This document shows positions 16,648 to 24,269 of a stretch of 57,387 nt of DNA, piece after piece. Position 1 is the first letter of the stretch, and each line of letters starts with the position of its first letter. The stretch comes from an uncultured Mycoplasmatota bacterium (GTDB lineage: Bacteria; Bacillota_I; Bacilli_A; RF39; UBA660). The stretch covers positions 1 to 57,387 of the forward strand of contig URNW01000006.1 in NCBI GenBank assembly GCA_900549285.1, in the 5' to 3' direction. Position numbers and translations under genes: made by a program. The notes beneath the pieces were generated by a model, which saw nothing but the letters and a program-made list of their open reading frames with translations, ran no database searches and was not told the DNA's origin.

Positions 16648-17178
16648 ATGAAGTATTTAAAAACTTATACTTCACCACTTGGCATTATTTATATGAGCAG
16701 TGATGGTGAATATTTAACTGGTCTTTGGTTTTCTAAAAGTAGAGATGAAAAGAAACATCATGATGAATATCAAGAAAAAAATCTGAAAATATTTTCAGAA
16801 ACAGAAAAATGGTTAGATCTTTATTTTCAAGGAAGAAATCCAGATTTTACTCCTAAATATAAAATTGAAGGCACACCTTTTCGTTTAGCGGTTAGTAAAA
16901 TTATATGTAAAATTCCTTATGGGAAGGTTGTTACTTATCAGGATGTTGCAAATGAACTTGCGAAGATGAAAGGAATAGCTAAAATGTCTTGTCAAGCTGT
17001 TGGGGGAGCTGTTGGCTGGAATCCAATTTGTATTATAATTCCTTGTCATAGAGTTGTGGGTACAAATGGTAGTTTAACTGGTTATGGTGGAGGAATTCAA
17101 AATAAGGTAAAACTATTAGAACTAGAAGGAATTGATATGAGTAAGTATTTTGTTCCAAAGAAAGGTACGGCTTTATGA
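16648..17178 (+). CDS. ogt: Methylated-DNA--protein-cysteine methyltransferase
   Basis: A 176-residue Ogt-type DNA repair protein that transfers the alkyl group from O6-alkylguanine to its own cysteine. The helix-turn-helix RLAVSKIICKIPYGKVVTYQ, the Asn-hinge region and the active-site PCHRVVG (about residues 132-138) are intact, followed by LTGYGGG. Length is typical. TGGAGG precedes ATG 16648, 10 nt after the HD gene, so the two are probably co-transcribed. Confidence 0.95.
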   Translation: MKYLKTYTSPLGIIYMSSDGEYLTGLWFSKSRDEKKHHDEYQEKNLKIFSETEKWLDLYFQGRNPDFTPKYKIEGTPFRLAVSKIICKIPYGKVVTYQDVANELAKMKGIAKMSCQAVGGAVGWNPICIIIPCHRVVGTNGSLTGYGGGIQNKVKLLELEGIDMSKYFVPKKGTAL

Positions 17179-17404
17179 GTAAACGCTGTAGATGGTACTA
17201 TTAAATAATTCATATAAAAATTTTGATATAGAGGCTTTTCAATTTGCAAAAAGACAGAAAAAGAGTTTGAAATTTAATTTCATTTATAAAAAAGTTCTAT
17301 TAGATGTTATTTTTTATAATTTAAAATAGTGAAGAATGAATTTTGTTGGAACTACTATGATTTATGGTTATTTGCTTATAATATGTAAATTTGTCATATG
17401 AAGC
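17179..17404. other. Non-coding stretch before the cysK leader
   Basis: AT-rich sequence downstream of ogt. A 45-codon ORF starts at 17192, but it has no ribosome binding site and low-complexity composition, so I do not call it. No terminator, RNA gene or repeat stands out apart from a short direct repeat of GTCATAT(G)AAGCTT near 17392 that recurs near 17501. Confidence 0.4.
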
Positions 17405-17433
17405 TTGATTTATTAATTTTTTCTTAGTATTAT
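17405..17433 (+). promoter_or_regulatory. Promoter of the cysK leader
   Basis: TTGATT (17405-17410), 17 nt, TATTAT (17428-17433), just upstream of the first Cys-rich mini-ORF. Confidence 0.45.
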
Positions 17434-17450
17434 ATTTATAGGTGATTTAG

Positions 17451-17510
17451 ATGGCTAAATATTGTTGCTGTAGTAATAGTAGTGGTTGTTATAATTATTT
17501 AGTCATATAA
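17451..17510 (+). CDS. Polycysteine mini-ORF 1 (possible leader peptide)
   Basis: A 19-residue ORF, MAKYCCCSNSSGCYNYLVI, with AGGTGAT (17440-17446) upstream. Codons 5-7 are three consecutive cysteine codons and a fourth is at position 13. It lies about 190 nt before the cysteine synthase gene. A cysteine-sensing leader peptide is the natural hypothesis; a tiny cysteine-rich structural peptide is the alternative. Confidence 0.5.
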   Translation: MAKYCCCSNSSGCYNYLVI

Positions 17511-17520
17511 GCTTTTATAG

Positions 17521-17563
17521 GTACCTTTTATATAATTGTTTATATGATAATTATAGGAGGTAC
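17521..17563 (+). promoter_or_regulatory. Hairpin masking the ribosome binding site of mini-ORF 2
   Basis: GTACCT (17521-17526) pairs with AGGTAC (17558-17563) and TATAATT (17531-17537) pairs with AATTATA (17549-17555), separated by a small internal loop. The 3' arm contains the GGAGGT of the second mini-ORF, so the fold would hide it. It is placed immediately after the stop of the polycysteine mini-ORF. Confidence 0.45.
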
Positions 17564-17568
17564 TTTTT

Positions 17569-17628
17569 ATGTTTAAGAAAATAGTTAATAGTATTCAATG
17601 TTGTTTTTCTTTTTTTAGTTTTTATTAG
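17569..17628 (+). CDS. Cys-Cys mini-ORF 2 (possible leader peptide)
   Basis: A 19-residue ORF, MFKKIVNSIQCCFSFFSFY, preceded by a strong TAGGAGGT. It contains a tandem cysteine pair (TGTTGT) and ends 15 nt before the cysK start, whose ribosome binding site AAAGGAAAGAG begins right at its stop. Confidence 0.5.
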   Translation: MFKKIVNSIQCCFSFFSFY

Positions 17629-17643
17629 AAAGGAAAGAGAAAA

Positions 17644-18594
17644 ATGATAGATGAATTAATTGGTAATACACCAATGGTCAAAATTAAATATCGATATCAA
17701 AATAAAATACGTTATGTTTATGTAAAATTAGAATACTATAATTATACAGGTAGTATAAAAGATCGAGTGGCTTATTATATTATAAATAAATCTAAAGAGT
17801 TGGGATTATTAAAGGATGGTCAAGCAATTGTGGAGGCAACTAGTGGAAATACAGGAATTTCTTTTGCAGCTATAGGTGCCTATTTTCATCATCCTGTTCA
17901 TATCTTTATGCCAGATTGGGTAAGTAAAGAGAGAATAGAGATTATGAAGCTTTATGGTGCTCATGTCTATTTAGTTAGTAAAGAAGAAGGCGGCTTTGGA
18001 GAAGCTATTAGAAAAAGTAAAGAGTTAGCTTTAGAAATTGATGGCTTTTTACCAAAACAATTTGAAAATACTTTAAATTTAGAGGCTCATTATTTAGGAA
18101 CAGCAAAAGAAATTATAGAACAATTACCCGAAGTAGATGCTTTTGTTAGTGGAGTAGGAACTGGCGGTACTTTAATGGGGGTTGCTAAAAGATTAAAAGA
18201 ATATAATAAAAATATTTCTATTATAGCTTTAGAACCTGAAAAAATGCCTTTGCTTAGTGGTGGAAATATTATTGGTAATCATAAAATTGAGGGAATTGGT
18301 GATGATTTTATTCCTGATTTAGTAGATCAAAGTTTAATTGATCGTATTGTTTTAATTCATGATGAAGATGCTATAAATATGTCTAGGCTTTTAGCTAAAA
18401 AAATTGGATTGGGTGTAGGAATATCATCTGGAGCTAATTTTTTGGCAAGTGTACTTACTGAAGGAGAAGCAGTAGTTACTGTTTTTGCGGATGATGCTAA
18501 GAAATATTTATCTACTGAATTAACAGATAATATTGATTCTAATCCTAAATATTTATCTAATCAAATAGAATTATTAGACTTAGAAGAAATTTAG
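17644..18594 (+). CDS. cysK: Cysteine synthase (PLP-dependent, CysK/CysM family)
   Basis: A 316-residue O-acetylserine sulfhydrylase-type enzyme. The N-terminal LIGNTPMVKI, the PLP lysine in TGSIKDRVAYY (about residue 39), the substrate loop EATSGNTG, the phosphate-cradle GVGTGGTLMG and the late GISSGAN are all present. It makes cysteine from an activated serine and sulfide. The loop before the lysine reads YNYTGSIKD rather than the common NPGGSVKD, seen in some CysM-like enzymes, so substrate preference is open. The gene is preceded by two Cys-rich mini-ORFs and followed by a terminator. Confidence 0.92.
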   Translation: MIDELIGNTPMVKIKYRYQNKIRYVYVKLEYYNYTGSIKDRVAYYIINKSKELGLLKDGQAIVEATSGNTGISFAAIGAYFHHPVHIFMPDWVSKERIEIMKLYGAHVYLVSKEEGGFGEAIRKSKELALEIDGFLPKQFENTLNLEAHYLGTAKEIIEQLPEVDAFVSGVGTGGTLMGVAKRLKEYNKNISIIALEPEKMPLLSGGNIIGNHKIEGIGDDFIPDLVDQSLIDRIVLIHDEDAINMSRLLAKKIGLGVGISSGANFLASVLTEGEAVVTVFADDAKKYLSTELTDNIDSNPKYLSNQIELLDLEEI

Positions 18595-18621
18595 AAAATA
18601 GAAAAAGCTATTTTCTTTTTT
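18594..18621 (+). terminator. Terminator after cysK
   Basis: GAAAATAG (18594-18601) pairs with CTATTTTC (18608-18615) across a short A-rich loop, followed by T residues. Confidence 0.8.
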
Positions 18622-18669
18622 AATGATAAATTATTTTTTATGTTATAATAAAATAAATAGGTGATATTG

Positions 18670-19446
18670 ATGAAATTTCGTTATGTTTTAACTGATTCAA
18701 TTCAGGAATTTATAGAAGGTTCCACTTTAGAAGAGATTAATATTGGTTGCTCTTCTTCACAGGTAATTAGAGTTATGAAAAATGATCAAATTTATTTTTT
18801 GAAAATTATGGAAAATTCAGATCTTTTTTTAGAGTATCAGAAATTATTATGGTTAGAAGGAAAGATCCCTGTTTCGAAAGTTGTCTTATTTGAAGAAGAA
18901 AAGGGCGTTTTTTATTTAATAACGGAAGAAGTAAAAGGATATATGTTGTGTGATTCTTATTATCAATCACATGTTGATCAGGCTTTAAAAGTTATAGAGA
19001 GTGCTTTTAAACAATTTTATACTATTGATATAAAAGATTGTCCTTTTGACTTTGATCTTCAATCTTATTTACAGAATGTTCGTTCTAAATATTTGCAAGG
19101 ACTTATTTTAGATGAGCAATTAAGTAGTAATGTGAAAAAACAATTTGGTACAATATTACATTTATTAGATTATTTAGAAGAAAATCAGTTTTATGATGAA
19201 CCAGTTTTTTCTTTTGGAGATTTAAGTTTGCCTAATATAATAGCAGTTAAGGATCGTTTATCAGGATTTGTTGATGTTGGTTCATGTATGATTTTTGGTA
19301 AATGGTTTGATATTGCTATTTGTGAAAAATCAATTCGCAGAAATTTAGGTGAAGAAGCAGTTTTAGAATTTTACCAGATTTTGAATTTAAAAAGAGATCA
19401 GAAAAAAATAGAATATTATTGGTTATTATTAGAAATTATGGATTAG
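18670..19446 (+). CDS. APH(3')-like phosphotransferase with altered HGD motif
   Basis: A 258-residue kinase-fold protein strongly resembling the APH(3')-III aminoglycoside phosphotransferases. Shared features include LWLEGKIPVSKV, the TIDIKDCPF block, GFVDVG (metal-binding Asp), KWFDIAICEKSIR and the C-terminal EYYWLLLEIMD. The catalytic loop reads FSFGDLSLPN: the aspartate and asparagine are kept but the usual HGD histidine is phenylalanine. ATG 18670 is chosen because TAGGTGAT (18658-18665) sits correctly before it. Whether it acts on antibiotics is untested. It precedes a Nudix gene by 10 nt. Confidence 0.8.
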   Translation: MKFRYVLTDSIQEFIEGSTLEEINIGCSSSQVIRVMKNDQIYFLKIMENSDLFLEYQKLLWLEGKIPVSKVVLFEEEKGVFYLITEEVKGYMLCDSYYQSHVDQALKVIESAFKQFYTIDIKDCPFDFDLQSYLQNVRSKYLQGLILDEQLSSNVKKQFGTILHLLDYLEENQFYDEPVFSFGDLSLPNIIAVKDRLSGFVDVGSCMIFGKWFDIAICEKSIRRNLGEEAVLEFYQILNLKRDQKKIEYYWLLLEIMD

Positions 19447-19456
19447 AGGGAAGATT

Positions 19457-19966
19457 ATGAAAGAAATTATTTATAATTATGATTCTTTAACAGAAGAAAT
19501 GATTGATGAGGTTGTTATAAGAGTAAAAGCTGTATTAATTAATGATAAAAATGAAATTATTTTAGGACATTCTTCTTTGAGCTATCAATTTCCAGGGGGA
19601 CATTTGGAAAAAGGTGAGGCACTTGAAGATTGTTTAAGAAGAGAAATTTTAGAAGAAACAGGTATTTCTTTTATATCAGATTTTAAATTATTTATGAAGA
19701 CAACCTATTTTACTAAAGATTATCATCATACTGGAAAAAATAGAAAAAATGAAGTGTATTTTTATTGGGTAGAAACATTTGATTTAACTCATCTTCAGGA
19801 TTTAAAGTTAGAAGAAAGTGAGAAAAAAGCTAATTTTATGGTTGAGTTTGTTCCTTTTTCTCAAGTAGAAGCAGTTTTGAAAGCCAGTATTACTAGTGAT
19901 TCATTAAATCAAGTGATAGTGGAGGAAATGTTAGAAGTAATTTCGGAATATAAAAAAAAATATTAA
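19457..19966 (+). CDS. Nudix hydrolase
   Basis: A 169-residue Nudix protein. The 23-residue Nudix box is complete: GGHLEKGEALEDC followed by REILEETGI at about residues 50-72. These enzymes hydrolyse nucleoside diphosphates linked to another moiety, using Mg or Mn held by the REXXEE glutamates. The substrate is not predictable. It follows the APH-like gene by 10 nt in a likely operon. Confidence 0.88.
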   Translation: MKEIIYNYDSLTEEMIDEVVIRVKAVLINDKNEIILGHSSLSYQFPGGHLEKGEALEDCLRREILEETGISFISDFKLFMKTTYFTKDYHHTGKNRKNEVYFYWVETFDLTHLQDLKLEESEKKANFMVEFVPFSQVEAVLKASITSDSLNQVIVEEMLEVISEYKKKY

Positions 19967-19978
19967 GAAGGAACCAAG

Positions 19979-20191
19979 CAATATTAGTAGGAATAGGAAA
20001 TAGTGGAGTGGGAAAATCTTCTTTAATTAATGCTATTATGAGGATGAAAAAACTTAAAAGCTAGTTGTCTTCATTATCACAAAAATATATAAAATTGTCG
20101 AATTAAACAAGAAGTTATGAAGGAAAGCATTAGTAAAGGACGATATGAAAGTTATCTTAGAATTGTGAGTTATTTATTAAAAAGTGATTAA
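19979..20191 (+). pseudogene. rsgA: Remnant of ribosome-associated GTPase RsgA
   Basis: Two short frames survive. The first encodes AILVGIGNSGVGKSSLINAI, which is the P-loop of RsgA-type circularly permuted GTPases. The second encodes NCRIKQEVMKESISKG and RYESYLRI, matching the C-terminal zinc-finger end (cysteine followed by VKxAVxxGxIxxxRYxSY) of the same family, with a histidine a few codons before. About 70-80 residues that should separate them are gone and in-frame stops intervene. This is a deletion remnant; a functional rsgA may exist elsewhere. Confidence 0.7.
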
Positions 20192-20225
20192 AATAAAGTT
20201 ATTTTAAAGGAAATGGAGACTTATT

Positions 20226-20687
20226 ATGAGGACAAGTGTTAGAGGAATATTAGTAGAAGACGGCAAGTTATTAGTTATTCAACGGATAAAAAATCGTTAT
20301 GAATATTTTGTCATTCCTGGTGGTGGGGTAGAGGCTCAGGAAACATTAATGCAAGCTTTAAAAAGAGAACTATTAGAAGAAGTAGGAATTCAAATTAAAA
20401 TACTTGATGAGAATCCATTTTATACTTATTTTGATCAATATGGATATCAATACTTTTATTTGATTTCTAGGGCTAGTGATGAGTATGGCTCTGATAAGGG
20501 TCCAGAATTTACTAGCTCAGAATATGAGAGTCATGGAGAATATAAAATCTGCTTTGTTTCTTTACAAGATGTTGCTCTTGGTAAAATTAATTTAGTACCT
20601 GCTTCTTTTAAAGACGAATTTATTCATAATTTAAATAAAGTTCAAGATGTTTTTTATTTAGATAGCAAAAATAATAATTTTCAATAA
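20226..20687 (+). CDS. Nudix hydrolase
   Basis: A 153-residue Nudix protein beginning RTSVRGILVEDGKLLVIQR. The Nudix box lies at about residues 35-57 (GGGVEAQETLMQA, then KRELLEEVGI). It is a different subgroup from the Nudix gene at 19457. AAAGGAAATGGAG lies upstream of ATG 20226. Substrate unknown. Confidence 0.87.
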   Translation: MRTSVRGILVEDGKLLVIQRIKNRYEYFVIPGGGVEAQETLMQALKRELLEEVGIQIKILDENPFYTYFDQYGYQYFYLISRASDEYGSDKGPEFTSSEYESHGEYKICFVSLQDVALGKINLVPASFKDEFIHNLNKVQDVFYLDSKNNNFQ

Positions 20688-20713
20688 AAAAGAACTGTTA
20701 AGAAACAGTCCTT
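20686..20713 (-). terminator. Terminator of the CotY/CotZ gene
   Basis: ACTGTT (20694-20699) pairs with AACAGT (20704-20709), extended by outer GAA/TTC-like pairs; the A run at 20686-20691 forms the U tract on the minus strand. Confidence 0.75.
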
Positions 20714-20720
20714 ATTAGTA

Positions 20721-21161
20721 TTAGCATACACAATCAACATAAGTATCAGATAAACATCTTATAGAGCATAAGCAGCTGCAATCCATTGTAAAGAAAGAAT
20801 TAGTAGCAATGTATGGATTTAAACTTGTTGTGTCTGGATTATCTGCAAGAACTCTAAATGTGCAGCAATTTCCCTCTATTTTTTCTACTCTAAATACGTT
20901 TGAACAAGCTGTAGTACCAGCAGTTGGACAAGTTGCAGTTGTATCTTTAGTGGTAGGCATGCTCCATGGGGTACCATTTCCACAGCAAGTATAAAGCATT
21001 ACAGGTCTAGTATTACATACTAAACAATTTGGTCCACCACCTAATACAGGACGATCGCAGGCATCTAGGCAAGTTTCAGGACATGCATTTTGCTGGAGAA
21101 CTAAAATAACACTTAATATTTCATTAATGCAATTGCCAGAATTATTTTCACAATTATTCAT
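20721..21161 (-). CDS. cotZ: Spore coat/exosporium protein, CotY/CotZ family
   Basis: About 146 residues with some 20 cysteines and no signal peptide. Family landmarks appear in order: an N-terminal CINEILSVILVLQQNACPETC, a central RPVMLYTCCGNGTPW, VFRVEKIEGNCCTFRVL, and the C-terminal FFTMDCSCLCSIRCLSD. Bacillus CotY, CotZ and ExsY build disulfide-cross-linked outer spore crust or exosporium lattices. ATG 21161 is chosen because AAAGGGTGA precedes it. A sigma-K-like promoter lies 30 nt upstream. The N-terminus is Asn/Cys-rich. This is the clearest evidence that the organism makes spores. Confidence 0.87.
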   Translation of the reverse strand: MNNCENNSGNCINEILSVILVLQQNACPETCLDACDRPVLGGGPNCLVCNTRPVMLYTCCGNGTPWSMPTTKDTTATCPTAGTTACSNVFRVEKIEGNCCTFRVLADNPDTTSLNPYIATNSFFTMDCSCLCSIRCLSDTYVDCVC

Positions 21162-21191
21162 AATATTCACCCTTTCATGTATTCTCACTAA

Positions 21192-21220
21192 TAATTTATG
21201 TTAAAGTTTCTAAATCGTGT
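21192..21220 (-). promoter_or_regulatory. Sigma-K-like promoter of the CotY/CotZ gene
   Basis: On the minus strand ACAC (21220-21217), a 16-nt spacer and CATAAATTA (21200-21192) match the B. subtilis sigma-K pattern (AC-type -35, CATAnnnTA -10). The -10 ends 30 nt before the start codon, a normal leader. Confidence 0.55.
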
Positions 21221-21288
21221 CCTTTTATAGTTCTTTTTTTTTTAATTTGTTTATGTTATAATTTAATAAGTAAAAGTGGGTGAAGTAG

Positions 21289-24261
21289 ATGCCAGAATCA
21301 CAAAATTCTAAAGAACAAAATGAATCACAAAATGCTTATCAATATAATCCAAATCGCCCTCAAAATGGTACTACAGAAGAACATGCTGATACTAAAAAAG
21401 TTGTAGATACAGCTGCAAAAGGGGCTGCTGAATATTTTGCTCCTGGTGTTGGTGGAATGGCTTATGATGCTGCTAAAAAAGTTCCAGGAGTGGGGAATGC
21501 TATAGATAAAACAACAGATAAAGTAGCAGAGGTTGCTGATCAAGTTCCTGGTGTAAAAAATATTACAAAAGGCTTAAATGATTCTGGGATTACAGATGTA
21601 GCAAATAAAGGAATTGATTTAGTTGGTAGTAAAGGTGCTAAAAGTGGTGCTAATGCTTTAAAAGATACTAAGAAAATTCAAAATAATGTAACGCCAAATC
21701 AAGAAAATAGTATGGTAGCACCTACAAGTCCTGTACGTAAAAATTCTTTATTTAATTCTACAGTTAGAAATGGTGAAGAAGATGAGTCTGTTTCTATGGA
21801 ATCTTTACCAGATGATCAAAGTTTAAATGATGAAAGTGAAAATATTTCTGATTTACCAGGAGATGATTTAGAAAATAATAGTAAGGAAGAACAACAAAAT
21901 GCAGAGGCTAAAGGAGACATAACAGGACAAGCTCTTAAATTTATTTGGGATAAATATAAAGTGCCAATTATTTTAGGAGGTGGAGGAATTTTCTTCTTCT
22001 TACTTTTTTTGATTATTATTTTAAGCGGTGGAATAAATGAAAGCATGCAAAACATGGGATATATTGAATCAGCATGTAATTATAATGATACACGAGTATC
22101 TTTAACAAATTGTTATCAGGATATTAATGAAAAAGAGACTTTATCAACTTATGAATTAGATGATTTTATTATTCAAATGACTTATGCTTATATAAAAGAT
22201 GGAAATTATTCTGATGAAGCAATTAAAGCATTGATGGTTATTTTAAAGACAAATGCACTTAGTTATGGAAATTATAATAGTAGCTCTAAAAATATTGAAG
22301 TTAAAATTTGTGATATTTTTAGTGAGTATAATCAAGTTCCAGAGGAAAATGAAGACGATTTATGGATGTTAGAGGGAGTAGATAAACAAGTTGATTTTTT
22401 AACTTCTTTATATGAAGAAGTTAGCAACTATTTATATATATCCTCTTCTTATCAGTCTACTATTAGTAGTTTATCAAGTCAAAATATATTAAATTTTGAT
22501 CATAGTATTTTAGAGAATTTTGAGGATTTAGCAAGTGAAGGAAAAACTTATTCTCAAATTTTAAATTATTTTTATAATACTGAAAGTACAGATTCTGATC
22601 AAGAAGATAATGTTTATCGTGAAACACTATATTTAGGTGATTCTAGAACTAGAGGTATGCAAAATGCAGGAGTTATTAATAATTCTAATACGATTTATGG
22701 TGTTGGATATGGATATAATTGGTTAATTGGAAGTGGAAGTTTTAATACTAATAATACGAATGCAACAGTTGGCGGGATAGCAGGAATTAATGGTTTGATG
22801 CGTGATCATGTTAATTATAATATTGTTATTTGGTTAGGCGTTAATGATTTAAGTAATGTAGAAAATTATTATCAAAAATATTATGAGTTAGCTACTGGAG
22901 ATTGGAGTAATCATAATATATATATTGTTTCTGTAGGTCCCGTAGATGATAATTTGTCTATGTATGCAACAAATGAAAAAATTAATAATTTTAATGAGCG
23001 CATGAAAGAACTTATTACTAGTAGTGGCTTAAATAATTTAATTTATCTTGATTTGGGATATACACAAGAATCTATAAAAGAATATGATGGAGAAGGAATT
23101 CATTATAGTTCTAGTGATTATGAAAACATTTATAATATTATTGGTAGCTATTTGGAGCAATCTCTTAGTAGGGAATATCAATTATATAATTTAACAGATT
23201 ATTGTACTTATTATAATGTTACAGAAAATGATGCTTATTGGTGGCCAGTTGGTAGTCGTAATGCAACTCAAGGAAATATTTATGGTGGAGATCCTGTTTC
23301 TACTAATATTACTTCTACTTTTGGTGGTAGGTATCATCCTACTACTGGAGTTTGGCAAAATGCTCATGGAGCAATAGATATTGGGGTTAGTGAAGGAACT
23401 CCTGTCATTGCTACCAAATCTGGAAAAGTAAATTCTACTAATACTGGTTGTAGTGTTGGAGATCATAGCTGTGGAGGAAGTTATGGAAATTATATTAAGA
23501 TAGATCATGGGGATGGAATTGAATCTTTATATGCTCATTTAAAGTCATTATTGGTCTCTAATGGAGAAACGGTAAATCAAGGACAAATTATTGGTTATTC
23601 TGGTAATACAGGTAGAAGTACTGGGCCTCATTTACATTTTGAAATTCGTGTTAATGGCACTAGAGTAGATCCATTAGGATATGTTAATCCAGAAAACCCA
23701 AGACCAGTAAATATGAATAATATTCACTTTAATCTTTCTGGAGATAGTGAAGATAATAAAAATACAGTTTGCGAGACTTTATTAAGTAGTGGTTTATCTC
23801 AGAATGCTGTTGCGGGAATTATGGTTAATATGCAAGCTGAAAGTGGCTTTAGTCCAATAAATTTACAAAATTCCTATGAGAATTCTTTAGGATTTACTGA
23901 TAGTGCTTATACGGTAGCTGTAGATAATGGAACTTATACAAATTTTATTCATGATTCAGCTGGTTATGGTCTTGTTCAGTGGACTTATTATAATAGAAAA
24001 CAGAATTTATATAATTTTGCTAAAAGTAAAAATACTTCTATTGGTGATATGGGAATGCAGTTAGAATTCTTTTTAGAGGAGTTACAAGGATATACGACTA
24101 CTTATAAATATGTTACGGGAAATTATGATGCTTATGATATTTCTTATCATTTTTGTACAGAATATGAAAGACCATCTAATGCTATTTCTACTTGTACTAG
24201 TAGAGTTCAAAATAATATTGAGAATATGCTAAAATATGTTCAAAATGGTTGTAGTAATTAG
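21289..24261 (+). CDS. Membrane-anchored SGNH hydrolase + M23 peptidase + lysozyme-like protein
   Basis: A 990-residue multi-domain cell-wall protein. Residues 1-220 are a polar, low-complexity cytosolic region with VPGVG/VPGVKN-like repeats. One membrane helix lies at about 225-247. An SGNH/GDSL-type hydrolase follows (GDSRT near 450, GVND in the middle, DGEGIHY near 600). Next is an M23 (LytM) endopeptidase with HGAIDIG near 692 and HLHFEI near 781. The C-terminus (about 830-985) resembles the phage-tail lysozyme family (AGIMVNMQAESGF, GYGLVQWTYYNRK). Such stacks are typical of conjugation or phage-tail wall-cutting proteins. A membrane-anchored partner follows 8 nt later. Confidence 0.85.
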   Translation: MPESQNSKEQNESQNAYQYNPNRPQNGTTEEHADTKKVVDTAAKGAAEYFAPGVGGMAYDAAKKVPGVGNAIDKTTDKVAEVADQVPGVKNITKGLNDSGITDVANKGIDLVGSKGAKSGANALKDTKKIQNNVTPNQENSMVAPTSPVRKNSLFNSTVRNGEEDESVSMESLPDDQSLNDESENISDLPGDDLENNSKEEQQNAEAKGDITGQALKFIWDKYKVPIILGGGGIFFFLLFLIIILSGGINESMQNMGYIESACNYNDTRVSLTNCYQDINEKETLSTYELDDFIIQMTYAYIKDGNYSDEAIKALMVILKTNALSYGNYNSSSKNIEVKICDIFSEYNQVPEENEDDLWMLEGVDKQVDFLTSLYEEVSNYLYISSSYQSTISSLSSQNILNFDHSILENFEDLASEGKTYSQILNYFYNTESTDSDQEDNVYRETLYLGDSRTRGMQNAGVINNSNTIYGVGYGYNWLIGSGSFNTNNTNATVGGIAGINGLMRDHVNYNIVIWLGVNDLSNVENYYQKYYELATGDWSNHNIYIVSVGPVDDNLSMYATNEKINNFNERMKELITSSGLNNLIYLDLGYTQESIKEYDGEGIHYSSSDYENIYNIIGSYLEQSLSREYQLYNLTDYCTYYNVTENDAYWWPVGSRNATQGNIYGGDPVSTNITSTFGGRYHPTTGVWQNAHGAIDIGVSEGTPVIATKSGKVNSTNTGCSVGDHSCGGSYGNYIKIDHGDGIESLYAHLKSLLVSNGETVNQGQIIGYSGNTGRSTGPHLHFEIRVNGTRVDPLGYVNPENPRPVNMNNIHFNLSGDSEDNKNTVCETLLSSGLSQNAVAGIMVNMQAESGFSPINLQNSYENSLGFTDSAYTVAVDNGTYTNFIHDSAGYGLVQWTYYNRKQNLYNFAKSKNTSIGDMGMQLEFFLEELQGYTTTYKYVTGNYDAYDISYHFCTEYERPSNAISTCTSRVQNNIENMLKYVQNGCSN

Positions 24262-24269
24262 GAGGAATT

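Noticed and set aside
17192..17329. 45-residue ORF after ogt
   Set aside because: No ribosome binding site, low-complexity Lys/Phe/Asn composition and no recognisable family.
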